Shown piece by piece: positions 1-10,833 of a stretch of 64,000 nt of DNA. Origin of the DNA: Channa striata (lineage: Eukaryota > Chordata > Actinopteri > Anabantiformes > Channidae). The stretch covers positions 1-64,000 of the forward strand of contig JAUPFM010000064.1 in NCBI GenBank assembly GCA_033026295.1, given 5' to 3'. Made by a program: the position numbers and the translations under genes. The notes beneath the pieces are model-generated. The model searched no databases. It worked only from the letters and a program-made list of their open reading frames with translations, and was not told the origin of the DNA. Position 1 is the first letter of the stretch, and every line of letters starts with the position of its first letter.

Positions 1-129
1 CAGGTCAGCCTGGTGCAAATCACTTGGATCAGACACTTTCCTCCTGGCTATAAAGATCCAAAATGTGTGGTCAAATACAGCTGATTTTGGACTGGGGTCA
101 GAAGGTCAAAATGAGCCATATTTGCAGAC

Positions 130-462
130 ATGCACAGGCAGCTAGGAACATGGCATCTGCCTATGGCATACACCAATTTAAAGCTTAGATTTAGACCTTT
201 TAAGGCAATACTAGGCACATCTAGCTTTGAGCTCCACAAAGGAAACAGCAGCCAGAGAACGAGGCCCAATTTCAGGTCCTGTGCATTTTCAGCGTCAGCC
301 CAGGGGCAGCCAGTTTGCTCTTGCACGTTTCTCAGGTCAGCCTGGTGCAAATCACTTGGATCAGACACTTTCCTCCTGGCTATAAAGATCCAAAATGTCT
401 GGTCAAATACAGCTGATTTTGGACTGGGGTCAGAAGGTCAAAAATGAGCCATATTTGCAGAC
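130..462 (+). repeat. Short 333-bp monomer (57-bp deletion type)
   Basis: Relative to the 389-bp unit this monomer lacks the second CAATTTAAAG block. The text goes directly from GGTGCAAATCAC to TTGGATCAGACAC, removing about 57 bp. Both breakpoints carry CAC in the full unit (AAATCACACTTG and AAACCACTTGG), so 3 bp of microhomology is visible at the joint. The same joint recurs in units starting near 8449, 11222, 11942, 13445, 14298, 15541, 16463, 17706, 18627 and 18959. Identical joints indicate a single origin followed by spread through the array. Confidence 0.93.
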
Positions 463-851
463 ATGCACAGGCAGCTAGGAACATGGCATCTGCCTATGGC
501 ATACACCAATTTAAAGCTTAGATTTAGACCTTTAAGGCAATACTAGGCACATCTAGCTGTGAGCTCCACAAAGGAAATAGCAGCCAGAGAATGAGGCCCA
601 ATTTCAGGTCCTGTGCATTTTCAGCGTCAGCCCAGGGGCAGCCAGTTTGCTCTTTCACGTTTCTCAGGCCAGCCTGGTGCAAATCACACTTGTTTCACAT
701 TAATTTAAAGCCAAAAGTCTCCTCTTTCCACCCCTTTAAACCACTTGGATCAGACACTTTCCTCCTGGCTATAAAGAGCCAAAATGTGTGGTCAAATACA
801 ACTGATTTTGGACTGGGGTCAGAAGGTCAAAAATGAGCCATATTTGCAGAC
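463..851 (+). repeat. Representative full-length 389-bp monomer
   Basis: This unit runs from one anchor to the next and shows the complete block order. AATTTAAAGCTTAG with a HindIII site lies at about 509-522, GAGCTCCAC with a SacI site at about 561, and the CAGCCAGAGAATGAGG block at about 581-596. The GCGTCAGCCCAGGGG core is at about 624, CAGGCCAGCCTGGTGC at about 666-681, and the second AATTTAAAG block at about 702. CCACTTGGATCAG starts at about 741, the TATAAAGA element at 770-777, and GATTTTGGACTGGGGTCAG at about 805. The next unit (852-1240) has the same length and structure. The orientation label is arbitrary; all units in the window point the same way. Confidence 0.95.
770..777 (+). 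promoter_or_regulatory. TATA-like element repeated in almost every monomer (example)
   Basis: TATAAAGA lies inside GGCTATAAAGAGCC; many units have GGCTATAAAAAGCC instead. The flanks GGCT and AGCC can pair, and the G/C-rich borders around TATAAA resemble a Pol II TATA context. The element recurs once per unit or sub-unit. Variants include GGTTATAAAGAGCC, GGGTATAAAGATCC and the disrupted GGCTATGAAGAGCC (34492 and 45732). The sequence shows only the motif; any transcription is inferred. Confidence 0.25.
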
Positions 852-3094
852 ATGCACAGGCAGCTAGGAACATGGCATCTGCCTATGGCATACACCAATT
901 TAAAGCTTAGATTTAGACCTTTAAGACAATACTAGGCACATCTAGCTGTGAGCTCCACAAAGGAAATAGCAGCCAGAGAATGAGGCCCAATTTCAGGTCC
1001 TGTGCATTTTCAGCGTCAGCCCAGGGGCAGCCAGTTTGCTCTTTCACGTTTCTCAGGCCAGCCTGGTGCAAATCACACTTGTTTCACATTAATTTAAAGC
1101 CAAAAGTCTCCTCTTTCCACCCCTTTAAACCACTTGGATCAGACACTTTCCTCCTGGCTATAAAGAGCCAAAATGTATGGTCAAATACAACTGATTTTGG
1201 ACTGGGGTCAGAAGGTCAAAAATGAGCCATATTTGCAGACATGCACAGGCAGCTAGGAACATGGCATCTGCCTATGGCATACACCAATTTAAAGCTTAGA
1301 TTTATACCTTTAAGACAATACTAGGCACATCTAGCTGTGAGCTCCACAAAGGAAACAGCAGCCAGAGAATTAGGCCCAATTTCAGGTCCTGTGCATTTTC
1401 AGCGTCAGCCGAGGGGCAGCCAGTTTGCTCTTGCAAGTTTCTCAGGCCAGCCTGGTGCAAACCACTTGGATTTAAACCACTTGGATCAGACACTTTCCTC
1501 CTGGCTATAAAAGCCAAAATGTGTGGTCAAATACAGCTGATTTTGGACCAGAAACAGCAGCCAGGAGAACGAGGCCCAATTTCAGTTCCTGTGCATTTTC
1601 AGCGTCAGCCCAGGGGCAGCCAGTTTGCTCTTGCACGTTTCTCAGGCCAGCCTGGTGCAAACCACTTGGATTTAAACCACTTGGATCAGACACTTTCCTC
1701 CTGGCTATAAAAAGCCAAAATGTGTGGTCAAATACATCTGATTTTGGACCAGAAATAGCAGCCAGGAGAACGAGGCCCAATTTCAGTTCCTGTGCATTTT
1801 CAGCCATAGACCTGGGGAAGCCAGTTTGCCCTTTCACGTTTCTCAGGCCAGCCTGGTGCAAATCACTTGGATCAGACACTTTCTTCCTGGCTATAAAGAT
1901 CCAAAATGTGTGGTCAAATACAGCTGATTTTGGACTGGGGTCAGAAGGTCAAAAATGAGCCATATTTGCAGACATGCACAGGCAGCTAGGAACATGGCAT
2001 CTGCCTATGGCATACACCAATTTAAAGCTTAGATTTAGACCTTTAAGGCAATACTAGGCACATCTAGCTGTGAGCTCCACAAAGGAAATAGCAGCCAGAG
2101 AATGAGGCCCAATTTCAGGTCCTGTGCATTTTCAGCGTCAGCCCAGGGGCAGCCAGTTTGCTCTTTCACGTTTCTCAGGCCAGCCTGGTGCAAATCACAC
2201 TTGTTTCACATTAATTTAAAGCCAAAAGTCTCCTCTTTCCACCCCTTTAAACCACTTGGATCAGACACTTTCCTCCTGGCTATAAAGAGCCAAAATGTGT
2301 GGTCAAATACAACTGATTTTGGACTGGGGTCAGAAGGTCAAAAATGAGCCATATTTGCAGACATGCACAGGCAGCTAGGAACATGGCATCTGCCTATGGC
2401 ATACACCAATTTAAAGCTTAGATTTAGACCTTTAAGACAATACTAGGCACATCTAGCTGTGAGCTCCACAAAGGAAATAGCAGCCAGAGAATGAGGCCCA
2501 ATTTCAGGTCCTGTGCATTTTCAGCGTCAGCCCAGGGGCAGCCAGTTTGCTCTTGCAAGTTTCTCAGGCCAGCCTGGTGCAAACCACTTGGATTTAAACC
2601 ACTTGGATCAGACACTTTCCTCCTGGCTATAAAAAGCCAAAATGTGTGGTCAAATACAGCTGATTTTGGACCAGAAACAGCAGCCAGGAGAACGAGGCCC
2701 AATTTCAGTTCCTGTGCATTTTCAGCGTCAGCCCAGGGGCAGCCAGTTTGCTCTTGCACGTTTCTCAGGCCAGCCTGGTGCAAACCACTTGATTTAAACC
2801 ACTTGGATCAGACACTTTCCTCCTGGCTATAAAAAGCCAAAATGTGTGGTCAAATACATCTGATTTTGGACCAGAAATAGCAGCCAGGAGAACGAGGCCC
2901 AATTTCAGTTCCTGTGCATTTTCAGCCATAGACCTGGGAAGCCAGTTTGCCCTTTCACGTTTCTCAGGCCAGCCTGGTGCAAATCACTTGGATCAGACAC
3001 TTTCTTCCTGGCTATAAAGATCCAAAATGTGTGGTCAAATACAGCTGATTTTGGACTGGGGTCAGAAGGTCAAAAATGAGCCATATTTGCAGAC
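852..3094. repeat. Local tandem duplication, 1,122-bp unit x2
   Basis: The pair formed by a 389-bp monomer and a compound unit (852-1973) is repeated at 1974-3094. The second copy is one base shorter overall; it has CCTGGGAAG where the first has CCTGGGGAAG, and CCACTTGATTT where the first has CCACTTGGATTT. The long-range copy at 19679-20800 contains this pair only once. The tandem duplication therefore arose in this copy after the long duplication, or was lost in the other. Confidence 0.9.
1241..1973 (+). repeat. 733-bp compound unit of three fused sub-monomers
   Basis: Only one anchor is present, but three cores follow it (near 1390, 1590 and 1790). The second and third sub-units are joined at GGACCAGAAACAGCAG (about 1545) and GGACCAGAAATAGCAG (about 1746), 201 bp apart. 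These joints remove the region between GGACTGGGG and CTCCACAAAGG. The first two sub-units carry the CCACTTGGATTTAAACCACTTGG form, a 15-bp tandem duplication replacing the second AATTTAAAG block. Private variants TGTATGG (about 1173) and TTTATACC (about 1300) are shared with the copy at 20068-20800. Confidence 0.9.
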
Positions 3095-4992
3095 ATGCAC
3101 AGGCAGCTAGGAACATGGCATCTGCCTATGGCATACACCAATTTAAAGCTTAGATTTAGACCTTTAAGACAACACCAGGCACATCTAGCTGTGAGCTCCA
3201 CAAAGGAAACTGTAGCCAGGAGAACGAGGCCCAATTTCAGGCCCTGTGCATTTTCAGCCATAGACCTGGGAAGCCAGTTTGCCCTTTCACGTTTCTCAGG
3301 TCAGCCTGGTGCAAATCACACTTGTTTCACATCAATTTAAAGCCCAAAGTCTCCTCTTTCCATCCCCTTAAAACCACTTGGATCAGACACTTTCCTCCTG
3401 GGTATAAAGAGCCAAAATGTGTGGTCAAATACAGCTGATTTTGGACTGGGGTCAGAAGGTCAAAAATGAGCCATATTTGCAGACATGCACAGGCAGCTAG
3501 GAACATGGCATCTGCCTATGGCTTACACCAATTTAAAGCTTAGATTTAGACCTTTAAGGCAATACCAGGCACATCTAGCTGTGAGCTCCACAAAGGAAAC
3601 ATCAGCCAGGAGAACGAGGCCCAATTTCAGGCCCTGTGCATTTTCAGCGATAGACCTTGGGAAGCCAGTTTGCCCTTTCACGTTTCTCAGGCCAGCCTGG
3701 TGCTGTGGTCAGGCCAGCCTGGCGCAAATCACACTAGCTGTGAGCTCCACAAAGGAAACAGCAGCCAGGAGAATGAGGCCCAATTTCAGGTCCTGTGCAT
3801 TTTCAGCGTCAGCCCAGGGGCAGCCAGTTTGCTCTTGCAAGTTTCTCAGGCCAGCCTGGTGCAAATCACACTTGTTTCAGATCAATTTAAAGCTTAAAAA
3901 CTCTTCTTTCCACCCCTTTAAATCACTTGGATCAGACACTTTCCTCCTGGCTATAAAGATCCAAAATGTGTGGTCAAATACAACTGATTTTGGACTGGGG
4001 TCAGAAGGTCAAAAATGAGCCATATTTGCAGACATGCACAGGCAGCTAGGAACATGGCATCTGCCTATGGCATACACCAATTTAAAGCTTAGATTTAGAC
4101 CTTTAAGACAATACTAGGCACATCTAGCTGTTAGCTCCACAAAGGAAACAGCAGCCAGAGAATTAGGCCCAATTTCAGGTCCTGTGCATTTTCAGCGTCA
4201 GCCGAGGGGCAGCCAGTTTGCTCTTGCAAGTTTCTCAGGCCAGACTGGTGCAAACCACTTGGATTTAAACCACTTGGATCAGACACTTTCCTCCTGGCTA
4301 TAAAAAGTCAAAATGTGTGGTCAAATACAGCTGATTTTGGACCAGAAACAGCAGCCAGGAGAACGAGGCCCAATTTCAGTTCCTGTGCATTTTCAGCGTC
4401 AGCCCAGGGGCAGCCAGTTTGCTCTTGCACGTTTCTCAGGCCAGCCTGGTGCAAACCACTTGGATTTAAACCACTTGGATCAGACACTTTCCTCCTGGCT
4501 ATAAAAAGCCAAAATGTGTGGTCAAATACAGCTGATTTTGGACTGGGGTCAGAAGGTCAAAAATGAGCCATATTTGAAGACATGCACAGGCAGCTAGGAA
4601 CATGGCATCTGCCTATGGCATACACCAATTTAAAGCTTAGATTTAGACCTTTAAGACAACACCAGGCACATCTAGCTGTGAGCTCCACAAAGGAAACATC
4701 AGCCAGGAGAACGAGGCCCAATTTCAGGCCCTGTGCATTTTCAGCGATAGGCCTGGGAAGCCAGTTTGCCCTTTCACATTTCTCAGGCCAGCCTGGTGCT
4801 TTGGTCAGACCAGCCTGGTGCAAATCACACTTGTTTGACATCAATTTAAAGCTTAAAAACTCCTCTTTCCATCCATTTAAACCACTTGCATCAGACACTT
4901 TCCTCCTGGCTATAAGGAGCCAAAATGTGTGGTCAAATACAGCTGATTTTGGACTGGGGTCAGAAGGTCAAAAATGAGCCATATTTGCAGAC

Positions 4993-5770
4993 ATGCACAG
5001 GCAGCTAGGAACATGGCATCTGCCTATGGCATACACCAATTTAAAGCTTAGATTTAGACCTTTAAGGCAATACTAGGCACATCTAGCTGTGAGCTCCACA
5101 AAGGAAACAGCAGCCAGGAGAACGAAGCCCAATTTCAGGTCCTGTGCATTTTCAGCGTCAGCCCAGGGGCAGCCAGTGTGCTCTTGCAAGTTTCTCAGGC
5201 CAGCCTGGTGCAAATCACACTTGTTTCACATCAATTTAAAGCCCAAAGTCTCCTCTTTCCATCCTTATAAACCACTTGGATCAGACACTTTCCTATTGGG
5301 TATAAAGATCCAAAATGTGTGGTCAAATACAGCTGATTTTGGACTGGGGTCAGAAGGTTTAAAATGAGCCATATTTGCAGACATGCACTGGCAGCTAGGA
5401 ACATGGCATCTGCCTATGGCATACACCAATTTAAAGCTTAGATTTAGACCTTTAAGGCAATACTAGGCACATCTAGCTGTGAGCTCCACAAAGGAAACAT
5501 CAGCCAGGAGAACGAAGCCCAATTTCAGGCCCTGTGCATTTTCAGCCATAGACCTGGGAAGCCAGTTTGCCCTTTCACGTTTCTCAGGCCAGCCATGTGC
5601 AAATCACACTTGTTTCACATCAATTTAAAGCTAAAAACTCCTCTTTCCATCCATTTAAACCACTTGGATCAGACACTTTCCTCCTGGCTATAAAGAGCCA
5701 AAATGTGTGGTCAAATACAGCTGATTTTGGACTGGGGTCAGAAGGTCAAAAATGAGCCATATTTGCAGAC
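4993..5770. repeat. Two-monomer cassette, copy 1 of 4
   Basis: The first monomer carries GCCAGTGTGCTC, AAAGCCCAAAGTC, CCTTATAAACC, CTATTGGGTATAAAGATCC and GGTTTAAAATG. The second carries GAACGAAGCCC and AGCCATGTGCAAATC. The same ordered pair appears at 24302-25081, 35933-36712 and 42745-43523. Two distinctive neighbours travelling together at four sites suggests they were copied as a unit. The second anchor here has the private change ATGCACTGG. Confidence 0.88.
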
Positions 5771-5895
5771 ATGCACAGGCAGCTAGGAACATGGCATCTG
5801 CCTATGGCATACACCAATTTAAAGCTTAGATTTAGACCTTTAAGACAACACCAGGCACATCTAGCTGTGAGCTCCACAAAGGAAACATCAGCCAG

Positions 5896-5916
5896 GAGAA
5901 CGAGGCCAGCCTGGTG
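5896..5916 (+). other. Private deletion joint
   Basis: GAGAACGAGGCCAGCCTGG joins GAGGCC to CCAGCCTGG, removing the core present at the matching place in copies 2 and 3 (25216-25290 and 36846-36920). About 70 bp is lost, with GGCC(A) shared at both ends. It is seen only here, so it postdates the long duplication. Confidence 0.85.
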
Positions 5917-6065
5917 CTGTGTTCAGGCCAACCTGGTGCAAATCACACTTGTTGCACATTAATTTAAAGCCCAAAGTCTCCTCTTTCCACCCCTTTAAAT
6001 CACTTGGATCAGACACTTTCCTCCTGGCTATAAAAAGCCAAAATGTGTGGTCAAATACAGCTGAT

Positions 6066-6083
6066 TTTGGACTGGAAACAGCA
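6066..6083 (+). other. 147-bp deletion joint, probable ancestral form
   Basis: GGACTGGAAACAGCAGCC fuses GGACTGG (start of the GGGGTCAG block) to AAACAGCAGCC (after CACAAAGG), with GG shared at both ends and about 147 bp lost. The unmutated joint GGACTGGAAAC is also seen near 25453, 33022, 37082, 41912, 43872 and 45334. Elsewhere it reads GGACCGG, GGACCAG or GGACCGAAAC, consistent with later substitutions and a one-base loss. Confidence 0.85.
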
Positions 6084-7225
6084 GCCAGGAGAACGAGGCC
6101 AAATTTCAGGCCCTGTGCATTTTCAGCCATAGACCTGGGGAAGCCAGTTTGCCCTTTCACGTTTCTCAGGCCAGCCTGGTGCAAATCACTTGGATCAGAC
6201 ACTTTCTTCCTGGCTATAAAGAGCCAAAATGTGTGGTCAAATACAACTGATTTTGGACTGGGGTCAGAAGGTCAAAAATGAGCCATATTTGCAGACATGC
6301 ACAGGCAGCTAGGAACATGGCATCTGCCTATGGCATACACCAATTTAAAGCTTAGATTTAGACCTTTAAGACAATACTAGGCACATCTAGCTGTGAGCTC
6401 GACAAAGGAAACAGCAGCCAGAGAATGAGGCCCAATTTCAGGTCCTGTGAATTTTCAGCGATAGGCCTGGGAAGCCAGTTTGCCCTTTCACGTTTCTCAG
6501 GCCAGCCTGGTGCAAACCACTTGGATTTAAACCACTTGGATCAGAAACTTTCCTCCTGGCTATAAAAGCCAAAATGTGTGGTCAAATACAGCTGATTTTG
6601 GACCGGAAACAGCAGCCAGGAGAACGAGGCCTAATTTCAGGCCCTGTGCATTTTCAGCCATAGACCTGGGGAAGCCAGTTTGCCCTTTCACGTTTCTCAG
6701 GCCAGCCTGGTGCAAATCACACTTGTTTCACATCAATTTAAAGCTTAAAAACTCCTCTTTCCATCCATTTAAACCACTTGGATCAGACACTTTCCTCCTG
6801 GCTATAAAGAGCCAAAATGTGTGGTCAAATACAGCTGATTTTGGACTGGGGTCAGAAGGTCAAAAATGAGCCATATTTGCAGACATGCCCAGGCAGCTAG
6901 GAACATGGCATCTGCCTATGGCATACACCAATTTAAAGCTTAGATTTAAACCTTTAAGGCAATACTAGGCACATCTAGCTGTGAGCTCCATAAAGGAAAC
7001 AGAGCAGCCAGTAGAACGAGGCCCAATTTCAGGCCCTGTGCATTTTCAGCCATAGACCTGGGAAGCCAGTTTGCCCTTTCACGTTTCTCAGGCCAGCCTG
7101 GTGCAAATCACACTTGTTTCACATCAATTTAAAGCTTAAAAACTCCTCTTTCCATCCATTTAAACCACTTGGATCAGACACTTTCCTCCTGGCTATAAAG
7201 AGCCAAAATGTGTGGTCAAATACAG

Positions 7226-7236
7226 CTGATTTAAAG
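7226..7236 (+). other. 93-bp deletion joint (example of 13)
   Basis: CAGCTGATTTAAAGCTTAG joins the GATTTTGG block directly to the AATTTAAAGCTTAG block, removing about 93 bp including the anchor. ATTT is present at both parent sites, so 4 bp of microhomology is visible. The same joint occurs near 9324, 26611, 29094, 29807, 32488, 33790, 38094, 40574, 44642, 58437, 59914 and 61391. Confidence 0.9.
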
Positions 7237-9666
7237 CTTAGATTTAGACCTTTAAGACAATACTAGGCACATCTAGCTGTGAGCTCCACAAAGGAAACAT
7301 CAGCCAGGAGAACGAAGCCCAATTTCAGGCCCTGTGCATTTTCAGCCATAGACCTGGGGAAGCCAGTTTGCCCTTTCACGTTTCTCAGGCTAGCCTGGTG
7401 CAAATCACACTTGTTTCACATCAATTTAAAGCTTAAAAACTTCTCTTTCCATCCATTTAAACCACTTGGATCAGACACTTTCCTCCTGGCTATAAAAAGC
7501 CAAAATGTGTGGTCAAATACAGCTGATTTTGGACCGGAAACAGCAGCCAGGAGAACGAGGCCTTATTTCAGGCCCTGTGCATTTTCAGCGTCAGCCCAGG
7601 GGCAGCCAGTTTGCTCTTGCAAGTTTTTTAGGCCAGCCTGGTGCAAATCACACTTGTTTCACATCAATTTAAAGCTTAAAAACTCCTCTTTCCATCCATT
7701 TAAACCACTTGGATTAGACACTTTCCTCCTGGCTATAAAGAGCCAAAATGTGTGGCCAAATACAGCTGATTTTGGACTGGGGTCAGAAGGTCAAAAATGA
7801 GCCATATTTGCAGACATGCACAGGCAGCTAGGAACATGGCATCTGCCTATGGCATACACCAATTTAAAGCTTAGATTTAGACCTTTAAGGCAATACTAGG
7901 CACATCTAGTTGTGAGCTCCACAAAGGAAACAGCAGCCAGGAGAACGAGGCCTTATTTCAGGCCCTGTGCATTTTCAGCGTCAGCCCAGGGGCAGCCAGT
8001 TTGCTCTTTGCAAGTTTCTCAGGCCAGCCTGGTGCAAATCACACTTGTTTCACATCAATTTAAAGCTTAAAAACTCTTCTTTCCACCCCTTTAAATCACT
8101 TGGATCAGACACTTTCCTCCTGGCTATAAAGAGCCAAAATGTGTGGTCAAATACAGCTGATTTTGGACCGGAAACAGCAGCCAGGAGAACGAGGCCCAAT
8201 TTCAGGCCCTGTGCATTTTTAGCCATAGACCTGGGAAGCCAGTTTGCTCTTGCACGTTTCTCAGGCCAGCCTGGTGCAAATCACACTTGTTGCACATTAA
8301 TTTAACGCCCAAAGTCTCCTCTTTCCACCCCTTTAAACCACTTGGATCAGACACTTTCCTCCTGGATATAAAGAGCCAAAATGTGTGGTCAAATACAGCT
8401 GATTTTGGACTGGGGTCAGAAGGTCAAAAATGAGCCATATTTGCAGACATGAACAGGCAGCTAGGAACAATGCATCTGCCTATGGCATACACCAATTTAA
8501 AGCTTAGATTTAGACCTTTAAGACAATACTAGGCACATCTAGCTGTGAGCTCCACAAAGGAAACATCAGCCAGGAGAACGAGGCCCAATTTCAGGTCCTG
8601 TGCATTTTCAGCGTCAGCCCAGGGGCAGCCAGTTTGCCCTTTCACGTTTCTCAGGCCAGCCTGGTGCAAATCACTTGGATCAGACACTTTCTTCCTGGCT
8701 ATAAAGAGCCAAAATGTGTGGTCAAATACAACTGATTTTGGACTGGGGTCAGAAGGTCAAAAATGAGCCATATTTGCAGACATGCACAGGCAGCTAGGAA
8801 CATTGCATCTGCCTATGGCATACACCAATTTAAAGCTTAGATTTAGACCTTTAAGACAATACTAGGCACATCTAGCTGTGAGCTCCACAAAGGAAACATC
8901 AGCCAGGAGAACGAGGCCCAATTTCAGGCCCTGTGCATTTTCAGCGATAGGCCTGGGAAGCCAGTTTGCCCTTTCACGTTTCTCAGGCCAGCCTGGTGCA
9001 AACCACTTGGATTTAAACCACTTGGATCAGAAACTTTCCTCCTGGCTATAAAAAGCCAAAATGTGTGGTCAAATACAGCTGATTTTGGACCGGAAACAGC
9101 AGCCAGGAGAACGAGGCCCAATTTCAGGCCCTGTGCATTTTTAGCCATAGACCTGGGAAGCCAGTTTGCCCTTTCACGTTTCTCAGGCCAGCCTGGTGCA
9201 AATCACACTTGTTTCACATCAATTTAAAGCTTAAAAACTCCTCTTTCCATCCATTTAAACCACTTGGATCAGACACTTTCCTCCTGGCTATAAAGAGCCA
9301 AAATGTGTGGTCAAATACAGCTGATTTAAAGCTTAGATTTAGACCTTTAAGACAATACTAGGCACATCTAGCTGTGAGCTCCACAAAAGAAACAGCAGCC
9401 AAAGAATGAGGCCCAATTTCAGGTCCTGTGCATTTTCAGCGTCAGCCCAGGGGCAGCCAGTTTGCTCTTGCAAGTTTCTCAGGCCAGCCTGGTGCAAATC
9501 ACACTTGTTTCACATCAATTTAAAGCCCAAAGTCTCCTCTTTCCATCCTTATAAACCACTTGGATCAGACACTTTCCTATTGGGTATAAAGATCCAAAAT
9601 GTGTGGTCAAATACAGCTGATTTTGGACTGGGGTCAGAAGGTTTAAAATGAGCCATATTTGCAGAC

Positions 9667-10833
9667 ATGCACAGGCAGCTAGGAACATGGCATCTGCCTA
9701 TGGCATACACCAATTTAAAGCTTAGATTTAGACCTTTAAGGCAATACTAGGCACATCTAGCTGTGAGCTCCACAAAGGAAACATCAGCCAGGAGAACGAA
9801 GCCCAATTTCAGGCCCTGTGCATTTTCAGCCATAGACCTGGGGAAGCCAGTTTGCCCTTTCACGTTTCTCAGGCCAGCCTGGTGCAAATCACACTTGTCT
9901 CACATCAATTTAAAGCTTAAAAACTCCTCTTTCCATCCATTTAAACCACTTGGATCAGACACTTCCTCCTGGCTATAAAGAGCCAAAATGTGTGGTCAAA
10001 TACAGCTGATTTTGGACTGGGGTCAGAAGGTCAAAAATGAGCCATATTTGCAGACATGCACAGGCAGCTAGGAACATGGCATCTGCCTATGGCATACACC
10101 AATTTAAAGCTTAGATTTAGACCTTTAAGGCAATACTAGGCACATCTAGCTTTGAGCTCCACAAAGGAAACAGCAGCCAGAGAACGAGGCCCAATTTCAG
10201 GTCCTGTGCATTTTCAGCGTCAGCCCAGGGGCAGCCAGTTTGCTCTTGCAAGTTTCTCAGGCCAGCCTGGTGCAAATCACACTTGTTTCACATCAATTTA
10301 AAGCCCAAAGTCTCCTCTTTCCATCCTTATAAACCACTTGGATCAGACACTTTCCTATTGGGTATAAAGAGCCAAAATGTGTGGTCAAATACAGCTGATT
10401 TTGGACTGGGGTCAGAAGGTTTAAAATGAGCCATATTTGCAGACATGCACAGGCAGCTAGGAACATGGCATCTGCCTATGGCATACACCAATTTAAAGCT
10501 TAGATTTAGACCTTTAAGGCAATACTAGGCACATCTAGCTGTGAGCTCGACAAAGGAAACAGCAGCCAGGAGAACGAGGCCCAATTTCAGGCCCTGTGCA
10601 TTTTCAGCCATAGGCCTGGGAAGCCAGTTTGCCCTTTCACGTTTCTCAGGCCAGCCTGGTGCAAATCACACTTGTCTCACATCAATTTAAAGCTTAAAAA
10701 CTCCTCTTTCCATCCATTTAAACCACTTGGATCAGACACTTTCCTCCTGGCTATAAAGAGCCAAAATGTGTGGTCAAATACAGCTGATTTTGGACTGGGG
10801 TCAGAAGGTCAAAAATGAGCCATATTTGCAGAC
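9667..10833. repeat. Run of three regular 389-bp monomers
   Basis: Anchors lie at 9667, 10056, 10445 and 10834 with even 389-bp spacing. No fusion joints occur here. The core and tail versions alternate between GCGTCAG/AAAGCCCAAAG and GCCATAG/AAAGCTTAAAAAC. Nothing else is visible in this stretch. Confidence 0.92.

Larger units (their letters stand above)
1..9510. repeat. Long duplicated segment, copy 1
   Basis: Base 1 of the window corresponds to about 18829. Anchors at 130, 463, 852 and 1241 match 18959, 19291, 19679 and 20068 (offset about 18,828). Anchors at 3095, 3485 and 4582 match 20801, 21192 and 22288 (offset about 17,706). Those at 4993 and 5383 match 24302 and 24692 (offset 19,309), and those at 8449 and 8782 match 28217 and 28550 (offset 19,768). 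The offset steps are local gains or losses of whole monomers. Shared rare variants (TGTCTGGTC near 396, TGTATGG near 1173, ATGCCCAGG near 6885) support homology. The segment may begin left of the window. The match ends about 9510, where this copy continues AAAGCCCAAAGTC and copy 2 continues AAAGCTTAAAAAC. Confidence 0.88.

Noticed and set aside
640..680. CENP-B box in the CTTTCACGTTTCTCAGG region
   Set aside because: It lacks the TTCG and CGGG core bases of the known CENP-B box at the required spacing, and I found no better match elsewhere in the monomer.
670..690. Octamer (Oct) site at GGTGCAAATCAC
   Set aside because: It matches only seven of eight bases of ATGCAAAT, and the first base is G in every copy I read.
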